A stretch of 61,849 bases of DNA, taken from NCBI GenBank assembly GCA_027343695.1, contig DAHWKJ010000076.1:1-61849 (forward strand). Reading direction: 5' to 3'. The position numbers were made by a program, and so were the translations under genes. The number at the start of each line of letters is the position of its first letter. Position 1 is the stretch's first letter. The notes under the pieces were generated by a model. That model was not told the origin of the DNA, did no database searches, and saw only the letters and a list, made by a program, of their open reading frames with translations. Shown piece after piece: positions 44,438 to 55,519 of the stretch. Source of the stretch: Sulfobacillus sp. (GTDB taxonomy: Bacteria; Bacillota; Sulfobacillia; Sulfobacillales; Sulfobacillaceae).

Positions 44438-44718
44438 GGCCTGCCCTCGCTCCCCTTTGGCGTCCGCTGTCTCTCTAGTGTATCACCCCGCCACGCCCGT
44501 GACCGACAAGATTTCGCATGCCGGGATCTCCCCTTGTCCTCTCACCTGATTTCGTGAACCGAGTCCATACCCCCCGATGGATATTGCCTAGTCTATCGAC
44601 ATAGACTTCAGCGTTCACATCACGCGACCCGTCAATCAGGCCACGCGGTAATCTGTCCTGTCATGCGCTGTTCCCAAGATCACATAATGACGGCAATCAC
44701 GACTGAGGAGGGAGTCCC

Positions 44719-45675
44719 ATGAATCTCGCAATACTCACATCCGGCGGTGATGCTCCCGGGATGAATGCCGCGATTCGGGCCTTTGTGCGTCGTGGCCTGG
44801 CCGATGGGCACAAAATTTGGGGAATTCCTCGGGGGTTTGAAGGTCTGGTTCACGGCAAACCCATGCGTCTTACAGCGGCCTCGGTAGCCAACATTCTAAT
44901 GACCGGCGGTACCATCTTACGCACCTCGCGGTTTACCGCGTTTCACCAGTCGATGGTCAGGTCTCGTGCCGCGGAATCCCTCACTCGGTGGCATCTTGAC
45001 GGGTTAGCGATTATCGGCGGCAACGGGTCTTTAGCTGGTGCCCGTGCTCTCAGTCAAATCGGGGTCCCCGTAATTGGAATTCCCGCAAGCATCGACAATG
45101 ACATCGCCGGGACGGACTATAGTATTGGTTTTGACACGGCGATGAACAACATTGTCGCCTCCATAGACAAAATCCGCGACACGGCGTCTGCCCATGAGCG
45201 GATATTTGTGGTCCAGGTCATGGGTAATCGGTGCGGCACGCTGGCCATAGCCTCCGGCTTGGCCTGCGGTGCCGAGGCCATTATAATCCCCGAGCGGGTG
45301 ACGAATTGGGATGCCATTGCAAGGCGACTTCGAGCCACCTATGCCCGAGGCAAACGACATAGTTTCATCATCGTCGCCGAAGGTGCCGGTGACGCCCCAT
45401 CAGTGGCCTTGGATATTGGTCAACGCACCGGCCATGAGGCCAAATGGGTGGTCCTCGGCCACACTCAACGCGGCGGCCCCCCAAGCGCCCTCGATCGGAT
45501 CCGCGCGGCGCTATTTGCGTCGCATGCAGTCGAGCTCTTGACCTCCGGACAGCATGGACTGATCACGGGATGGAAAAACAGCGTGGTCCAAGCGGCACCC
45601 CTATCCGACGTCGTGGATGGCTTCACCCGTCCTCCATTATTATGGCAAGACCTGGCCGAAATATTGGCGCGATAA
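44719..45675 (+). CDS. pfkA: 6-phosphofructokinase-like protein, atypical site
   Basis: A 318-residue, bacterial-length PFK. Present are the ATP loop TSGGDAPGMNAAIRAFVR, the F6P/catalytic IPASIDNDIAGTDYSIGFDT (Asp of the IDND motif kept), VVQVMGNRCGTLAI, IIVAEGAG and VLGHTQRGG. Differences from typical ATP-PFKs: GGDGS has become GGNGS (Mg-binding Asp to Asn), PGTIDND has become PASIDND, and MGRxxG has become MGNRCG. Gly is kept after that Asn, so it does not match the usual PPi-PFK signature (GGDD with PKTIDND). It should phosphorylate fructose-6-phosphate, but cofactor and activity need care. GAGGAGGGAG precedes the ATG. Divergent from rapZ. Confidence 0.9.
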   Translation: MNLAILTSGGDAPGMNAAIRAFVRRGLADGHKIWGIPRGFEGLVHGKPMRLTAASVANILMTGGTILRTSRFTAFHQSMVRSRAAESLTRWHLDGLAIIGGNGSLAGARALSQIGVPVIGIPASIDNDIAGTDYSIGFDTAMNNIVASIDKIRDTASAHERIFVVQVMGNRCGTLAIASGLACGAEAIIIPERVTNWDAIARRLRATYARGKRHSFIIVAEGAGDAPSVALDIGQRTGHEAKWVVLGHTQRGGPPSALDRIRAALFASHAVELLTSGQHGLITGWKNSVVQAAPLSDVVDGFTRPPLLWQDLAEILAR

Positions 45676-45980
45676 CGGGGCCGGCGAGGCGAACCACGGA
45701 CGCAACCATGGTGATCGCGTCGCGGGCATCATGATAGGGGCTGACCTCGTTATAATCCGCACCCCGTTACAGGTAAGTTGAATTGGCTCATCATCACCCA
45801 CAACATAATGGACAAATGGTGTCGTATCCCTCCGGTAACGCAAGCCCGCCCCGGCTAGACCAACCACATTACGTGATGCCCACCACTGAGATTGGCTGTC
45901 CGTCATTCACGACAATCCGGAAGATGAACTCTCTTTCGCCCAACTGGCACAAGCCGGATCGTCCGATTCCCAAAAGAATG

Positions 45981-46024
45981 GACACTCCTTGCGGTTTTCT
46001 AGCAGGAAAATCGCAAGGAGTGTC
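45981..46024. repeat. 19-bp stem hairpin (one G-U), leader of small gene
   Basis: The arm 45981-45999 (GACACTCCTTGCGGTTTTC) pairs along its whole length with 46006-46024, with one G-T wobble and a 6-nt loop. The right arm contains AAGGAGTGT, repeated as AAGGAGTGT at 46055-46063, the ribosome binding site of the next gene. Between them lies a mini-frame ATG TCA AGC TAA (46030-46041). No T tract follows on the plus strand. It could hide a ribosome binding site, end upstream transcription, or be a miniature mobile element. Confidence 0.6.
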
Positions 46025-46069
46025 GAATTATGTCAAGCTAAGAATTTAATCCTAAAGGAGTGTACCGCG

Positions 46070-46327
46070 GTGGCCTCTTCGTCTCCCGAGCATCCCATCC
46101 GATCCCGCGCTGAAAAAGCTCGACAAAAAGCCACCCGTCCGGCGCCATCGACATTGACCGACGAATGGCCGAGTCGCCAAGTTCGGGGACGCTTAGTGCG
46201 AGAACGCCAAATCGAGCGTCGTTTTGCCGTGGCGTTTGGGCTCGTCGTCACCCTAACCACCTTTTACTTAATAGCGCGAACCCCCTGGGCCATGGTCTGG
46301 CTCCGCCATTGGCACATCACGCTCTAG
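46070..46327 (+). CDS. Small single-span membrane protein
   Basis: The product has 85 residues. A basic, Ser/Arg-rich N-terminal half (SRAEKARQKATRPAPSTL, RGRLVRERQIERRF) is followed by one transmembrane helix (AVAFGLVVTLTTFYLIA) and a short tail. The start is GTG at 46070 with AAAGGAG 9 nt upstream. Topology with the basic part inside resembles small septum- or ribosome-associated membrane proteins such as FtsL/DivIC, but similarity is too weak to assign. Its 3' end overlaps the convergent HAD gene by 11 bp. Confidence 0.65.
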   Translation: MASSSPEHPIRSRAEKARQKATRPAPSTLTDEWPSRQVRGRLVRERQIERRFAVAFGLVVTLTTFYLIARTPWAMVWLRHWHITL

Positions 46328-47147
46328 GCGCATCCAAAATCCACTGCTCGATTGCGATGGCAGCGCCATCCTCTTCAATCGGCGCCGTCACCGCCCGTGC
46401 CGCCCGTTTGACGGCATCTGATGCCTGGCCCATGGCAATCCCTAGACCCGACCAGAGCAGCATGTCTGCATCATTCTCCGCATCCCCAATGGCCATCACC
46501 TGAGACGCCTCCACCCCGAGCCCACGGGCGACCTCTTGCAACGCCGGGCCTTTACCGACCCCTTGACGAACAATTTCCAGGTAATCCTGTTGAGACTTAA
46601 AAACGCGAAATTCTAGTGCATGGTCTCTCGTTTCAATCGTAGGTCTAAATTGATCCAAGGTATCTGAATCGGCCTGGATCAAGATCTTCAGGGGAGGTTC
46701 GGGCCAATTTAATAGGTCGTCGCCGTTACGGACCAAAGCTGGGATATGGTTGCTTTCGATGTAATGTCGAGCCCGGCTATCCTCACGCGAAATCCACATT
46801 TCGTCACCAATATAGACTTGCGTGAGTAAGTTATGGTCCAAGGCTTGGCGAATGACAAATGTGGCGGCCTCGGTCGACAGCCCGTGGCGAAAAATCGGGG
46901 TCGCGGCCGGCATAGATACGGCCAGCCCCCCATTGTACGCAATGAGGGGCCCTGGACGGAGTTGCATTTGAATCCAATACCGGCGGGCCGATTGAACCAT
47001 GCGGCCTGTCGCCACCATCACCTGAATCCCTCGTGCTTGTGCGCTTTGAATAGCTTGGAGCAATCGAGGCCCAACCTCTCCCGTTGCCTGCACCGAGGTG
47101 CCGTCTAGGTCGAGCGCAATAAGCTTTATGTGTGTTTGAATACCCAA
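46317..47147 (-). CDS. Cof-type HAD phosphatase
   Basis: A 276-residue haloacid-dehalogenase-fold hydrolase of the Cof/YidA group, which dephosphorylate sugar phosphates and flavin or PLP derivatives. Motif I IALDLDGTSV, motif II MVATGRM, the C2 cap in the middle, motif III-IV GKGPALQEVARGLGV and VMAIGDAENDADMLLWSGLG. TTG 47147 is chosen because AGGAGG lies 6 nt upstream. A longer ATG-started frame (47189) would run well into the upstream gene. Confidence 0.9.
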   Translation of the reverse strand: MGIQTHIKLIALDLDGTSVQATGEVGPRLLQAIQSAQARGIQVMVATGRMVQSARRYWIQMQLRPGPLIAYNGGLAVSMPAATPIFRHGLSTEAATFVIRQALDHNLLTQVYIGDEMWISREDSRARHYIESNHIPALVRNGDDLLNWPEPPLKILIQADSDTLDQFRPTIETRDHALEFRVFKSQQDYLEIVRQGVGKGPALQEVARGLGVEASQVMAIGDAENDADMLLWSGLGIAMGQASDAVKRAARAVTAPIEEDGAAIAIEQWILDAPRA

Positions 47148-47467
47148 TGAATTCCTCCTGAGATGATTCCTAATAATAGGGCCCCCCATAGGGCGGGCAT
47201 AAAGCCACTCACCACAAAACCCGGCACGATAGCCGACACCAACCAGAGCATCAACGCATTAATGACCCAACCAAAAAGCCCCAACGTCAAAAGAGTAATC
47301 GGGAAAGTCAGAATCCTCACGACGGGACGCACGATGGTATTCACCAGTCCGAGGGCTACACTCGCCCAAATCACGCTGGCAGTGGTCGCCGCGGATATTC
47401 CAAGGCCGAGGTGACTAATGATTCCCAGTCCGACAGCAGTTGCGATAAACACCACGATTAGACGCAT
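47126..47467 (-). CDS. Four-helix 'phage holin family' membrane protein
   Basis: A 113-residue protein of the PF04020-type family (YvlD-like), named holin only by topology. It has four hydrophobic segments, with the signature ALGLVNTIVRPVVRILTFPI followed by TLGLFGWVINALMLWLVSAI. Such proteins are chromosomal and widespread; their function is unclear. It overlaps the HAD gene by 22 bp and abuts uvrC, so it is probably the continuation of the uvr transcript. Confidence 0.88.
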   Translation of the reverse strand: MRLIVVFIATAVGLGIISHLGLGISAATTASVIWASVALGLVNTIVRPVVRILTFPITLLTLGLFGWVINALMLWLVSAIVPGFVVSGFMPALWGALLLGIISGGIHWVFKHT

Positions 47468-49351
47468 CTATGTCTCCTTTCCCAGCTCTGGCTTATAGAG
47501 CTCACGTAAGTAGCTTACCACGGCCTCGGCCGCTTTGGTCGTCATGCCGGGCAAGTGGGCCAATTCCGCGACGGAGGATTCCGAGCGCGCCAGCGCTTTT
47601 AGGTCAGGAAAATGGCGCAATACCTGTTTTTTCCGCTGTGGGCCAATCCCCGGTACCTCGTCCAGCAATGACCGCAAATTTCTTTTAGACCGCAGTTGCC
47701 GATGAAAAGTAATCGCAAAGCGGTGAGCCTCATCCCGAATATGCTGAAGCAATTTTAAAGGCGGCGAATCCCGGTCCAAAATAATCGGCTCTGGTCGCTC
47801 GGGCTCGAAGAGCCACTCATGTTCTTTAGCGAGCCCAAACACGGGAACCATCGGGGCATTCACTTCGTGCATGGCCTTATAAGCATACCCGAGTTGACCA
47901 CGCCCCCCGTCAATAATCAGTAAGTCTGGAGTCTTGGCAAAGCGCTTGGTATGAACGCTGTCCTCGGCGAGTTGCTGATGCCGAAAGCGCCGCATGATGA
48001 CTTCGCGCATGGACAAAAAGTCATTGGGGCCTTGAACCGATTGGATCTTAAAACGGCGATATTGACTTTTGTCCGGACGACCATGGGTAAACACGACCAT
48101 CGACGCGACCGACTCCGTTCCCTGCGTGTTCGAGATGTCGTAGCATTCAATGCGGTCAGGAATGTGGTCCAGTCCCAGCGCGTGCTGCAGTCCGAGTAGG
48201 GCATCCTCACGTTCGCGATCCTTGACTTCAAGCCGACGCGAAGCCTCATCGCGTGCCAGCATCGCGTTTTGTCGCACCATCGCCAACAAACGCTGTTTCT
48301 CTCCGCGTTGCGGCACCTTGAGGTCAATGCGACCTCGGCGCGTCTCACGAAGCCACGGGAGGAGATCATCCGGCTCGTCTGGCAATCGTTCAATTAAGAT
48401 TTCCGGTGGAATATCTTGGGCACGGCCATAGTACTGCAACAAAAACGCCCGGGCAATTTCCCCATCGTTCGTGCCATCCACCCCGGTTAAGGTCATGGCT
48501 TCCCGACCGGTCAGCCGTCCCTCCCGCACCCGAAACACCTGGACATACGCGTCTTGGCTATCCACTACCCAGCTGATGGCATCCAAGTTCCGACCGGCAT
48601 CCCGTGCCACTTTTTGTTGCGCCGTGATTTCCTCAATGGCCCGCACCTGATCCCGCAGTTCCGCGGCACGTTCAAATTCGAGTCGCGCGGCCGCTTCCGT
48701 CAATTGGGACACCAGCGTATCACGCACATCCTCCGCTTTCCCCTCCAAAAACAGTTCCACCGACCGCATCATAGCCCGATAATCTTCTCGGGCAATAAGA
48801 TTCTGACACGGTGCCGGACAGCGCTTAATGTGGTACTCGAGACAGGGCCGGGCGGCATTTTTGAATTTCATATTGGTACAATTACGGATTGGGAAGATCT
48901 TGCGTAACAATCGAATGGTTTCATGAACCGATTGAGCACGAGTGTAGGGCCCAAAGTACCGGCTACCGCTCTCCGAAGGCTTTCGGGCAATCAATAGACG
49001 CGGAAAGTCCTCTTCCCAGGTTAATCGCAGATAGGGGTACGCCTTGTCATCCTTGAGCCGGATATTGTAGTGAGGCTGCATCTGTTTGACCAGAGTAGCT
49101 TCTAGAATCAGCGCCTCGACTTCTGTGTCTGTGGTGATAATTTCGAAGTCCTCCACATGGCGCATCATCGCGGCGACTTTAGGTGCTAATCGGGCTGGAT
49201 CTTGAAAGTAGCTTCGCACGCGCTGCTTTAAATTCCGAGCCTTACCTACATAAATCACCTGCCCGGCCCCATCCTTCATAAGATACACACCGGACACATC
49301 GGGGAGCCCCTGGCGTTTCTTGTCAAGTGCTTCGGATAGGATCGGTACCAC
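47468..49351 (-). CDS. uvrC: Excinuclease ABC subunit C
   Basis: A 627-residue nuclease making both incisions in nucleotide excision repair. N-terminal GIY-YIG domain (GVYLMKDGAGQVIYVGKARN), four-Cys region (RNCTNMKF...CLEYHIKRCPAPC), UvrB-interacting UVR motif around LEFERAAELRDQV, the RNase H-like 3' domain (CYDISNTQGTESVASMV, LLIDGGRGQLGYA) and C-terminal double HhH (EVPGIGPQRKKQVLRHF). The GTG start lies 2 bp beyond the uvrA stop with the AGGGGG ribosome binding site almost touching it, so the true start may be a few codons later. Confidence 0.96.
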   Translation of the reverse strand: MVPILSEALDKKRQGLPDVSGVYLMKDGAGQVIYVGKARNLKQRVRSYFQDPARLAPKVAAMMRHVEDFEIITTDTEVEALILEATLVKQMQPHYNIRLKDDKAYPYLRLTWEEDFPRLLIARKPSESGSRYFGPYTRAQSVHETIRLLRKIFPIRNCTNMKFKNAARPCLEYHIKRCPAPCQNLIAREDYRAMMRSVELFLEGKAEDVRDTLVSQLTEAAARLEFERAAELRDQVRAIEEITAQQKVARDAGRNLDAISWVVDSQDAYVQVFRVREGRLTGREAMTLTGVDGTNDGEIARAFLLQYYGRAQDIPPEILIERLPDEPDDLLPWLRETRRGRIDLKVPQRGEKQRLLAMVRQNAMLARDEASRRLEVKDREREDALLGLQHALGLDHIPDRIECYDISNTQGTESVASMVVFTHGRPDKSQYRRFKIQSVQGPNDFLSMREVIMRRFRHQQLAEDSVHTKRFAKTPDLLIIDGGRGQLGYAYKAMHEVNAPMVPVFGLAKEHEWLFEPERPEPIILDRDSPPLKLLQHIRDEAHRFAITFHRQLRSKRNLRSLLDEVPGIGPQRKKQVLRHFPDLKALARSESSVAELAHLPGMTTKAAEAVVSYLRELYKPELGKET

Positions 49352-49355
49352 CCCC

Positions 49356-52199
49356 TTAACTCAAAGACCTCACCGCCCGATGGCGGGCGAGATGTTTTTT
49401 CAGGTACTGACCGGTGTAGGACTCACCAACCTCCATCACGTGTTCCGGAGCACCCTCGGCGATGATGGTTCCTCCCGCATCTCCCCCCTCAGGGCCGAGA
49501 TCAATCACCCAGTCCGCACTTTGAATCACGTCTAAATTATGCTCAATAACCAGCACGGTGTCTCCCTGCGCCACCAATCGCTGGAGTACTCCTAAGAGAT
49601 GGCGAATATCTTCGGCATGGAGCCCCGTAGTCGGTTCGTCCAGCACATACAGTGTGCGACCTTCCGAACGCCGCGACAGCTCGGTAGCGAGCTTGACGCG
49701 TTGGGCCTCACCGCCCGAGAGTGTCGTGGCCGGTTGTCCCAGATGAATATAGCCGAGCCCCACATCCGCCAACGTATCCAATTTGCGCTTGAGGCGACTA
49801 TGATGCTGAAAAAACTCCGTCGATTCGTCCACCGTCATCTGCAAGACGTCCGCGATGGTCTTGCCGCGATAATGCACTTCCATGGTTTCCCGATTATAGC
49901 GACGCCCCTTACAGATTTCACAGGGTACATAGACATCGGGCAAAAAGTGCATCTCGATTTTAAGAATTCCATCCCCCTTACACGCTTCGCAGCGACCTCC
50001 CCGGAGGTTGAATGAAAAGCGTCCGGCCTTATAGCCGCGAATCGCGGCCTCATTGGTCCCCGCAAAGATCTCCCGAATTACGTCAAAGGCTCCGGTATAG
50101 GTGGCCGGGTTGGACCGGGGAGTACGACCAATCGGGCTTTGGTCAATTGCAATGATCTTGTCCAGATTGTCGATACCTTGAATTTCGTCATGGGCCCCCA
50201 CCTTCCGGTTTCGTGCTCCATTCAAGCGCACTTCAAGCGATTTCCGTAAAATTTCGTTGATTAGTGTAGACTTTCCAGACCCTGAAACCCCAGTAATGGC
50301 CACCATAAGCCCCAGGGGAATGCGGACGCTGAGATCTTTAAGGTTATTCTCACGAGCTCCACGGATGGTAATCCAGCGGTCCGATGGCGCCCGACGTTGT
50401 GCAGGCAGCGGTATTTCTCGGCGATGCGACAGATACTGTCCAGTCAAACTTTGAGGAACCTCCATGACTTCTTCCGGCGTCCCTTGGGCGACCACGTGGC
50501 CGCCGTAAGCGCCGGGACCAGGACCGATATCGATGAGATAATCGGCCTCGAGCATGGTCTCTTCGTCGTGCTCCACCACCAGAACCGTGTTCCCTAAGTC
50601 CCGCAGCCTCTTCAAGGTTCCGATCAAGCGGTCATTATCGCGTTGATGAAGACCAATGGAGGGTTCATCCAGGATGTAAAGCACCCCCATCAGCGACGAG
50701 CCAATTTGGGTGGCTAAACGGATCCGCTGCGCCTCCCCCCCAGAGAGTGATCCGGCGGCCCGGGATAACGTCAGATACGACAGACCCACATCCATTAAAA
50801 AGTTGAGACGTGCCAGGACTTCCTTCAAGATTGGGGCTCCGATAAAAGCTTGCCGTTCCGCCAAGCCCAAATCCTGGAAAAAGTCTCGAGCTTTCACAAT
50901 CGAAAGACTCGTCAACTGCGCAATGGAGAGCCCCCCGACGGTAACCGCCAACACCTCAGGCTTCAGTCGCTGGCCGTGACAGACCGCACAGGCTCGTGAT
51001 GTCATATAGTCTTCCACTTCGGATTGGGCCGACTCACTTCCCGCTTCTTTATAGCGCCGCTCTAAAATTGGGATGACCCCGTGATAACGAAATTCTTGGT
51101 GGTGCGCACCATAGTGACTATCAAACGTAAACGGCACCGGCTCGGGGTATCCATATAACACGATCTGTTTGTGCTCCTCCGGTAATGTCTGATACGGCGC
51201 ATCCAGAGCAATCCCCGCCGTCTTGGCCACGGTTAGTAATAAGTCCGGATAAAAGCGGCTGGTGGCCCTCGCGAAGGGTGCCACTGCCCCTTGGCGCAGA
51301 CTGAGGCTTGGGTCTGAAATCACCAGCTCGGGATCCACCTCCAATTTGAAACCCAATCCCGAACAAGCCGGACACGCACCATACGGCGCGTTGAAACTAA
51401 ACATGCGTGGTGTCAGTTCTTCTAGCGAAATCCCGCAATGGGCGCAGGCCAGATCCCGCGCAAACACTTCGGCGGATTCTTCGGGTGGTCCCACCTCAAC
51501 CACGCTGCCGGACAACTCCAACGCATGGTCGATCGACTCGGCGAGCCGTGACACCACCGAAGGTTTAATCACAATGCGGTCCACCACCACCGATATCGTG
51601 TGTTTCTGATTCTTATTTAAACTCGGGGGTGTCTCTAACTCCACCAGAGAACCATCGACTCGGGCGCGGGTATAGCCTTGTCGTAACATGTCGGCTAAAA
51701 TTTTGTCATGCGTCCCCTTGCGGCCGCGGACAACCGGCGCTCGCACCTCGAGCCGAGTTCCTTCGGGCTTGGTCATGATATGGTCGACCATTTGCTCAAT
51801 GGTCTGCTGAGCCACCGGACGTCCACACTGCGGACAATGCGGTTGCCCAACCCGTGCGTAGAGGAGGCGGAGATAATCGTAGATTTCGGTCACAGTCCCC
51901 ACCGTACTCCGGGGATTATGGCTGGTGGTTTTTTGGTCGATCGAGATCGCCGGTGAAAGCCCCTCAATACTGTCCACGTCAGGCTTATCCATCTGACCCA
52001 AAAACTGTCGCGCATAGCTGGATAGCGACTCGACATAGCGGCGTTGTCCTTCCGCATAGATGGTATCAAATGCCAAGGACGATTTCCCAGACCCGGATAC
52101 ACCGGTAACGACGACCAATTGGTCCCGGGGAATATCCACCTGAATATCCTTCAGATTATGCTGGCGCGCACCGCGCACTTTGATCCATGAGCTACCCAT
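49356..52199 (-). CDS. uvrA: Excinuclease ABC subunit A
   Basis: A 947-residue damage-recognition ATPase. Two ABC modules are seen: [14 protein letters not shown] with [14 protein letters not shown] in the first and [15 protein letters not shown] with [15 protein letters not shown] in the second. Zinc sites are CPQCGRPV / [13 protein letters not shown] ... CPACSG and CEACKGDG ... [10 protein letters not shown]. Starts within the uvrB end (8-bp overlap). Confidence 0.98.
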   Translation of the reverse strand: MGSSWIKVRGARQHNLKDIQVDIPRDQLVVVTGVSGSGKSSLAFDTIYAEGQRRYVESLSSYARQFLGQMDKPDVDSIEGLSPAISIDQKTTSHNPRSTVGTVTEIYDYLRLLYARVGQPHCPQCGRPVAQQTIEQMVDHIMTKPEGTRLEVRAPVVRGRKGTHDKILADMLRQGYTRARVDGSLVELETPPSLNKNQKHTISVVVDRIVIKPSVVSRLAESIDHALELSGSVVEVGPPEESAEVFARDLACAHCGISLEELTPRMFSFNAPYGACPACSGLGFKLEVDPELVISDPSLSLRQGAVAPFARATSRFYPDLLLTVAKTAGIALDAPYQTLPEEHKQIVLYGYPEPVPFTFDSHYGAHHQEFRYHGVIPILERRYKEAGSESAQSEVEDYMTSRACAVCHGQRLKPEVLAVTVGGLSIAQLTSLSIVKARDFFQDLGLAERQAFIGAPILKEVLARLNFLMDVGLSYLTLSRAAGSLSGGEAQRIRLATQIGSSLMGVLYILDEPSIGLHQRDNDRLIGTLKRLRDLGNTVLVVEHDEETMLEADYLIDIGPGPGAYGGHVVAQGTPEEVMEVPQSLTGQYLSHRREIPLPAQRRAPSDRWITIRGARENNLKDLSVRIPLGLMVAITGVSGSGKSTLINEILRKSLEVRLNGARNRKVGAHDEIQGIDNLDKIIAIDQSPIGRTPRSNPATYTGAFDVIREIFAGTNEAAIRGYKAGRFSFNLRGGRCEACKGDGILKIEMHFLPDVYVPCEICKGRRYNRETMEVHYRGKTIADVLQMTVDESTEFFQHHSRLKRKLDTLADVGLGYIHLGQPATTLSGGEAQRVKLATELSRRSEGRTLYVLDEPTTGLHAEDIRHLLGVLQRLVAQGDTVLVIEHNLDVIQSADWVIDLGPEGGDAGGTIIAEGAPEHVMEVGESYTGQYLKKHLARHRAVRSLS

Positions 52200-54204
52200 G
52201 TGTACTGTTCTTGCCTCCTGCTCGTTTCGTCGTAATCGGACGCTCTTGTTCGAGTTCCATTAAGAGGTCCCGTAACATTGCTGCGCGCTCAAATTCCCAA
52301 TTGCGACTCGCGTCTTTCATATCTTTGCGTAGCTTATTGGCCATGGTCACCCGTTCCCGCGGTGTCATCTCTTTCATTGGCTTATCGACCGGGACATCGG
52401 GGCTCGCCTTGGTAGCCTGAATGATCGCGCGTACTTCTTTCGTTACCCCTTTGGGTACAATGTGGTGTTCTTGGTTAAATTCTTCTTGAATGGTCCTACG
52501 CCGATTGGTTTCATCAATGGCCTGACGCATCGAATCCGTCATCTTGTCCCCATACATGATAACCGAGCCTTCAAGGTTTCTGGCCGCCCGGCCAATGGTT
52601 TGGACCAACGACGTCACCGAGCGTAAATACCCTTCCTTATCGGCATCTAAAATTGCCACCAATCCGACCTCAGGCAAATCCAGCCCTTCCCGCAACAGGT
52701 TGATGCCGACCAGGACGTCAAACTCTCCCAATCGCAGGTCACGAATAATGGCCATACGTTCTAAGGTATCAATGTCGGAATGAAGATAGCGGACCCGAAC
52801 CCCATGTTCACGCAGGAATTCGGTTAAGTCCTCCGCCATGCGTTTGGTTAAGGTGGTCACCAATACCCTCTGCTCCCGCTTCGTCCGATTGCGAATCTCC
52901 GCTAGTAGATCATCAATTTGACCCTTGGTCGGCTTCACCCGAATCATGGGATCCAAGAGTCCCGTAGGACGCACGATTTGTTCGACCACCTGCGTCGCGA
53001 CTTGACGTTCATAGGGCCCCGGGGTGGCGGAAACATACACCACGTGCGTCAAGTGGGATTGAAACTCGTCGAACGTTAAAGGTCGATTATCGAACGCCGA
53101 GGGAAGCCGAAATCCGTGCTCGACTAAACTTTCTTTTCGGGACCGGTCCCCACCGTACATTCCGCGAATTTGGGGTGCCGTGACGTGACTTTCATCGATT
53201 AGGGTTAAAAATTTCTGAGGAAAATAATCCAACAGGGTGTAAGGCGGCTCCCCTGGAGCCTTTCCGGTAAAGTGCCGCGAGTAGTTTTCGATGCCGGAAC
53301 AAAACCCGACTTCCTCGAGCATTTCCAAGTCATATTGCGTGCGTTGCTCAAGCCGCTGTGCTTCCAAGTCCTTGCCGAGGTCTCGCAAGGTCTTCAATCG
53401 CGACGCCAGTTCGGCCCGAATAGTTTGGATTGCCGGCGCCCTGCGATCTCTTCCCATGACATAGTGGGACGCCGGATAAATGGCCACATGATCGCGTTCC
53501 CCGAAAATTTCCCCGGTCAGGGCATCGAATTCTCGGATCCGTTCAATCTCATCCCCGAATAGCTCAATGCGAATCGCCTGCTCGCTTTGGTTCGCGGGGA
53601 ACACTTCGATGACATCGCCATGGACCCGAAACTTTCCCCGCACAAAGTTGGCATCATTACGTTCATATTGGATATCGACCAGTTTTCGTAAAATACTCTG
53701 TCGGTCACGCTCGGTGCCTACCCGTAACGAGAGTACCAGTTCTCGATAATCCTCGGGAGAACCTAACCCATAAATACACGACACACTGGCGACCACAATG
53801 ACGTCGGTCCGTTCCAGCAAGGACGACGTCGCAGAATGACGGAGTTTATCAATTTCGTCGTTTATTTGGGCATCTTTCTCGATGTACAAATCGGTTTGCG
53901 GAATATACGCCTCAGGCTGATAGTAGTCATAATAACTGACAAAGTATTCCACCGCGTTATAGGGAAAAAAAGCCTTTAGCTCTCCGGCTAACTGAGCCGC
54001 TAGGGTCTTGTTCGGAGCCACTACCAACGTCGGCAGGTTCGCATCGCGAATCAGGTTAGCCATGGTAAATGTCTTGCCGGAGCCAGTCACCCCAAGGAGG
54101 ACTTGTTCCCGATAACCTTTCCCTATTCCTTGGGCAAGTTTTTGTATCGCTTGGGGCTGATCCCCTGCCGGCTCATACGGGCTCACCAGTTGGAACGCTG
54201 ACAT
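52192..54204 (-). CDS. uvrB: Excinuclease ABC subunit B
   Basis: A 670-residue DEAD-like helicase subunit that verifies damage. Walker [15 protein letters not shown], beta-hairpin [20 protein letters not shown], Walker [13 protein letters not shown] region ([20 protein letters not shown]), and motif [18 protein letters not shown]. The C-terminal UVR motif that binds UvrC includes [13 protein letters not shown]. The second of two tandem ATGs is taken. First of uvrB-uvrA-uvrC. Confidence 0.98.
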   Translation of the reverse strand: MSAFQLVSPYEPAGDQPQAIQKLAQGIGKGYREQVLLGVTGSGKTFTMANLIRDANLPTLVVAPNKTLAAQLAGELKAFFPYNAVEYFVSYYDYYQPEAYIPQTDLYIEKDAQINDEIDKLRHSATSSLLERTDVIVVASVSCIYGLGSPEDYRELVLSLRVGTERDRQSILRKLVDIQYERNDANFVRGKFRVHGDVIEVFPANQSEQAIRIELFGDEIERIREFDALTGEIFGERDHVAIYPASHYVMGRDRRAPAIQTIRAELASRLKTLRDLGKDLEAQRLEQRTQYDLEMLEEVGFCSGIENYSRHFTGKAPGEPPYTLLDYFPQKFLTLIDESHVTAPQIRGMYGGDRSRKESLVEHGFRLPSAFDNRPLTFDEFQSHLTHVVYVSATPGPYERQVATQVVEQIVRPTGLLDPMIRVKPTKGQIDDLLAEIRNRTKREQRVLVTTLTKRMAEDLTEFLREHGVRVRYLHSDIDTLERMAIIRDLRLGEFDVLVGINLLREGLDLPEVGLVAILDADKEGYLRSVTSLVQTIGRAARNLEGSVIMYGDKMTDSMRQAIDETNRRRTIQEEFNQEHHIVPKGVTKEVRAIIQATKASPDVPVDKPMKEMTPRERVTMANKLRKDMKDASRNWEFERAAMLRDLLMELEQERPITTKRAGGKNSTHG

Positions 54205-54238
54205 CAAACCCGCCTCCCTTTTTTGCCACTCCCCGATC

Positions 54239-55435
54239 CTATCCCTTCACACCCATTTTTTTCAAGAGCACCGCAATGGCCCGTTGGAGTTGGGGATCTT
54301 GTGCGGGATTGTCCGACGGGAACACATTCGGGGGCTCCTGGTCATAGACATTAGGGATCAATCCCTTGTGTTCAATATATTGCCCGTTTGGGGTATAGTA
54401 CTTGGCCACGGTAAGCTTCAGGGCTGCGTGATGGGCCAGCGGGATGAGTTCTTGAACAATCCCTTTACCGTAGGTTTTGGTCCCCACTAAAGTTCCCCCT
54501 TGACGCTCTTGAATCGCCGCCGAAAGAATTTCCGCGGCCGAAGCCGTGTTGCCGTTAACGAGGACCACGATAGGCAATTTGGTTCCGGGCCCGGTGGAAT
54601 CGAGCGTTTGGTTGTTGGCCGGATTCTTATAATGCAGTGATACCACCGGACCCTTTGGCACCAACACGTTCGAGGCTTGAAGGGCTTGGGTGACCTCCCC
54701 ACCGGGATTGTCCCGTAAGTCGAGCAGGATTCCCTTGGCGCCTTCTCGTTCAAGCTGATGGATCTGATTCACGACCTCCGACCCCGTGTTATTACCGAAT
54801 TCCATAATATTCATATAGGCAACGTGATGCGGCATCATAAAGCTGTAAACAGTCGGAAGGGCTACCACAGCACGCGTTAAGTGGTAAACCTGACTCCTCC
54901 CATGGTCCTGAATCGTAATCGCCACGATGGTACCCGCCTTGCCGCGTATCATGGAGACAGCCTGCGCCGGCCCCAGTACCGACACCGGTTTACCGTTGAC
55001 CGCCGTAATAATCTCCCCCGTCTGGAGACCAGCCTTAGAAGCGGGAGAATGCGCAAACACTTGCTGGATGGTCAATTGTGGCGTATTAATAGAAACTTCG
55101 ATGCCGATACCGGTGAATGTCGGATTAAGTTGCGACTGGAAACTTTTGTTCTGCGCGGAAGAAAAATAATTAGAAAATTGGTCATGCAAAGTCCCTACCA
55201 TCCCGTTAATAGCCCCTGCTAATAACTGATGCGGCGTATTATGCCAAATCGTATCGCCTCGAATCGATTGATAGACTTCGAGAAACCGACTGAATTGTTG
55301 GCTTTTTTCCATACTCACCGGGATTCGATGGCCGCCCAGCAGACCGTCTCGGCCTGCCCACCACGTACCCGCCGAAGATCCTGCCATGAGTAACACGGTG
55401 AGTGTCGCCCAGATCCACCATCGACGCCGCTGCAT
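54239..55435 (-). CDS. S41 carboxyl-terminal processing protease
   Basis: A 398-residue membrane-anchored periplasm-side protease of the CtpA/CtpB type. N-terminal anchor [23 protein letters not shown] domain about 95-185 ([36 protein letters not shown]), then the catalytic core with [12 protein letters not shown], Ser in [16 protein letters not shown], and Lys in [11 protein letters not shown]. The dyad is complete. It sits directly downstream of ftsEX, as often seen in Bacillota, where the group serves division, wall turnover or sporulation signalling. ATG 55435 follows GAGGAGGGG. Confidence 0.94.
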   Translation of the reverse strand: MQRRRWWIWATLTVLLMAGSSAGTWWAGRDGLLGGHRIPVSMEKSQQFSRFLEVYQSIRGDTIWHNTPHQLLAGAINGMVGTLHDQFSNYFSSAQNKSFQSQLNPTFTGIGIEVSINTPQLTIQQVFAHSPASKAGLQTGEIITAVNGKPVSVLGPAQAVSMIRGKAGTIVAITIQDHGRSQVYHLTRAVVALPTVYSFMMPHHVAYMNIMEFGNNTGSEVVNQIHQLEREGAKGILLDLRDNPGGEVTQALQASNVLVPKGPVVSLHYKNPANNQTLDSTGPGTKLPIVVLVNGNTASAAEILSAAIQERQGGTLVGTKTYGKGIVQELIPLAHHAALKLTVAKYYTPNGQYIEHKGLIPNVYDQEPPNVFPSDNPAQDPQLQRAIAVLLKKMGVKG

Positions 55436-55519
55436 GTGGCCCCTCCTCACATTCTTCAATTATATCACGCCTCAGGGACCCCGCAGGAGTACACGAGATC
55501 CGCAGTAAGATCCTCCTTA

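Noticed and set aside
47126..47467. Phage origin suggested by 'holin family' protein
   Set aside because: This four-helix family is common in chromosomes and no lysin or other phage gene is nearby.
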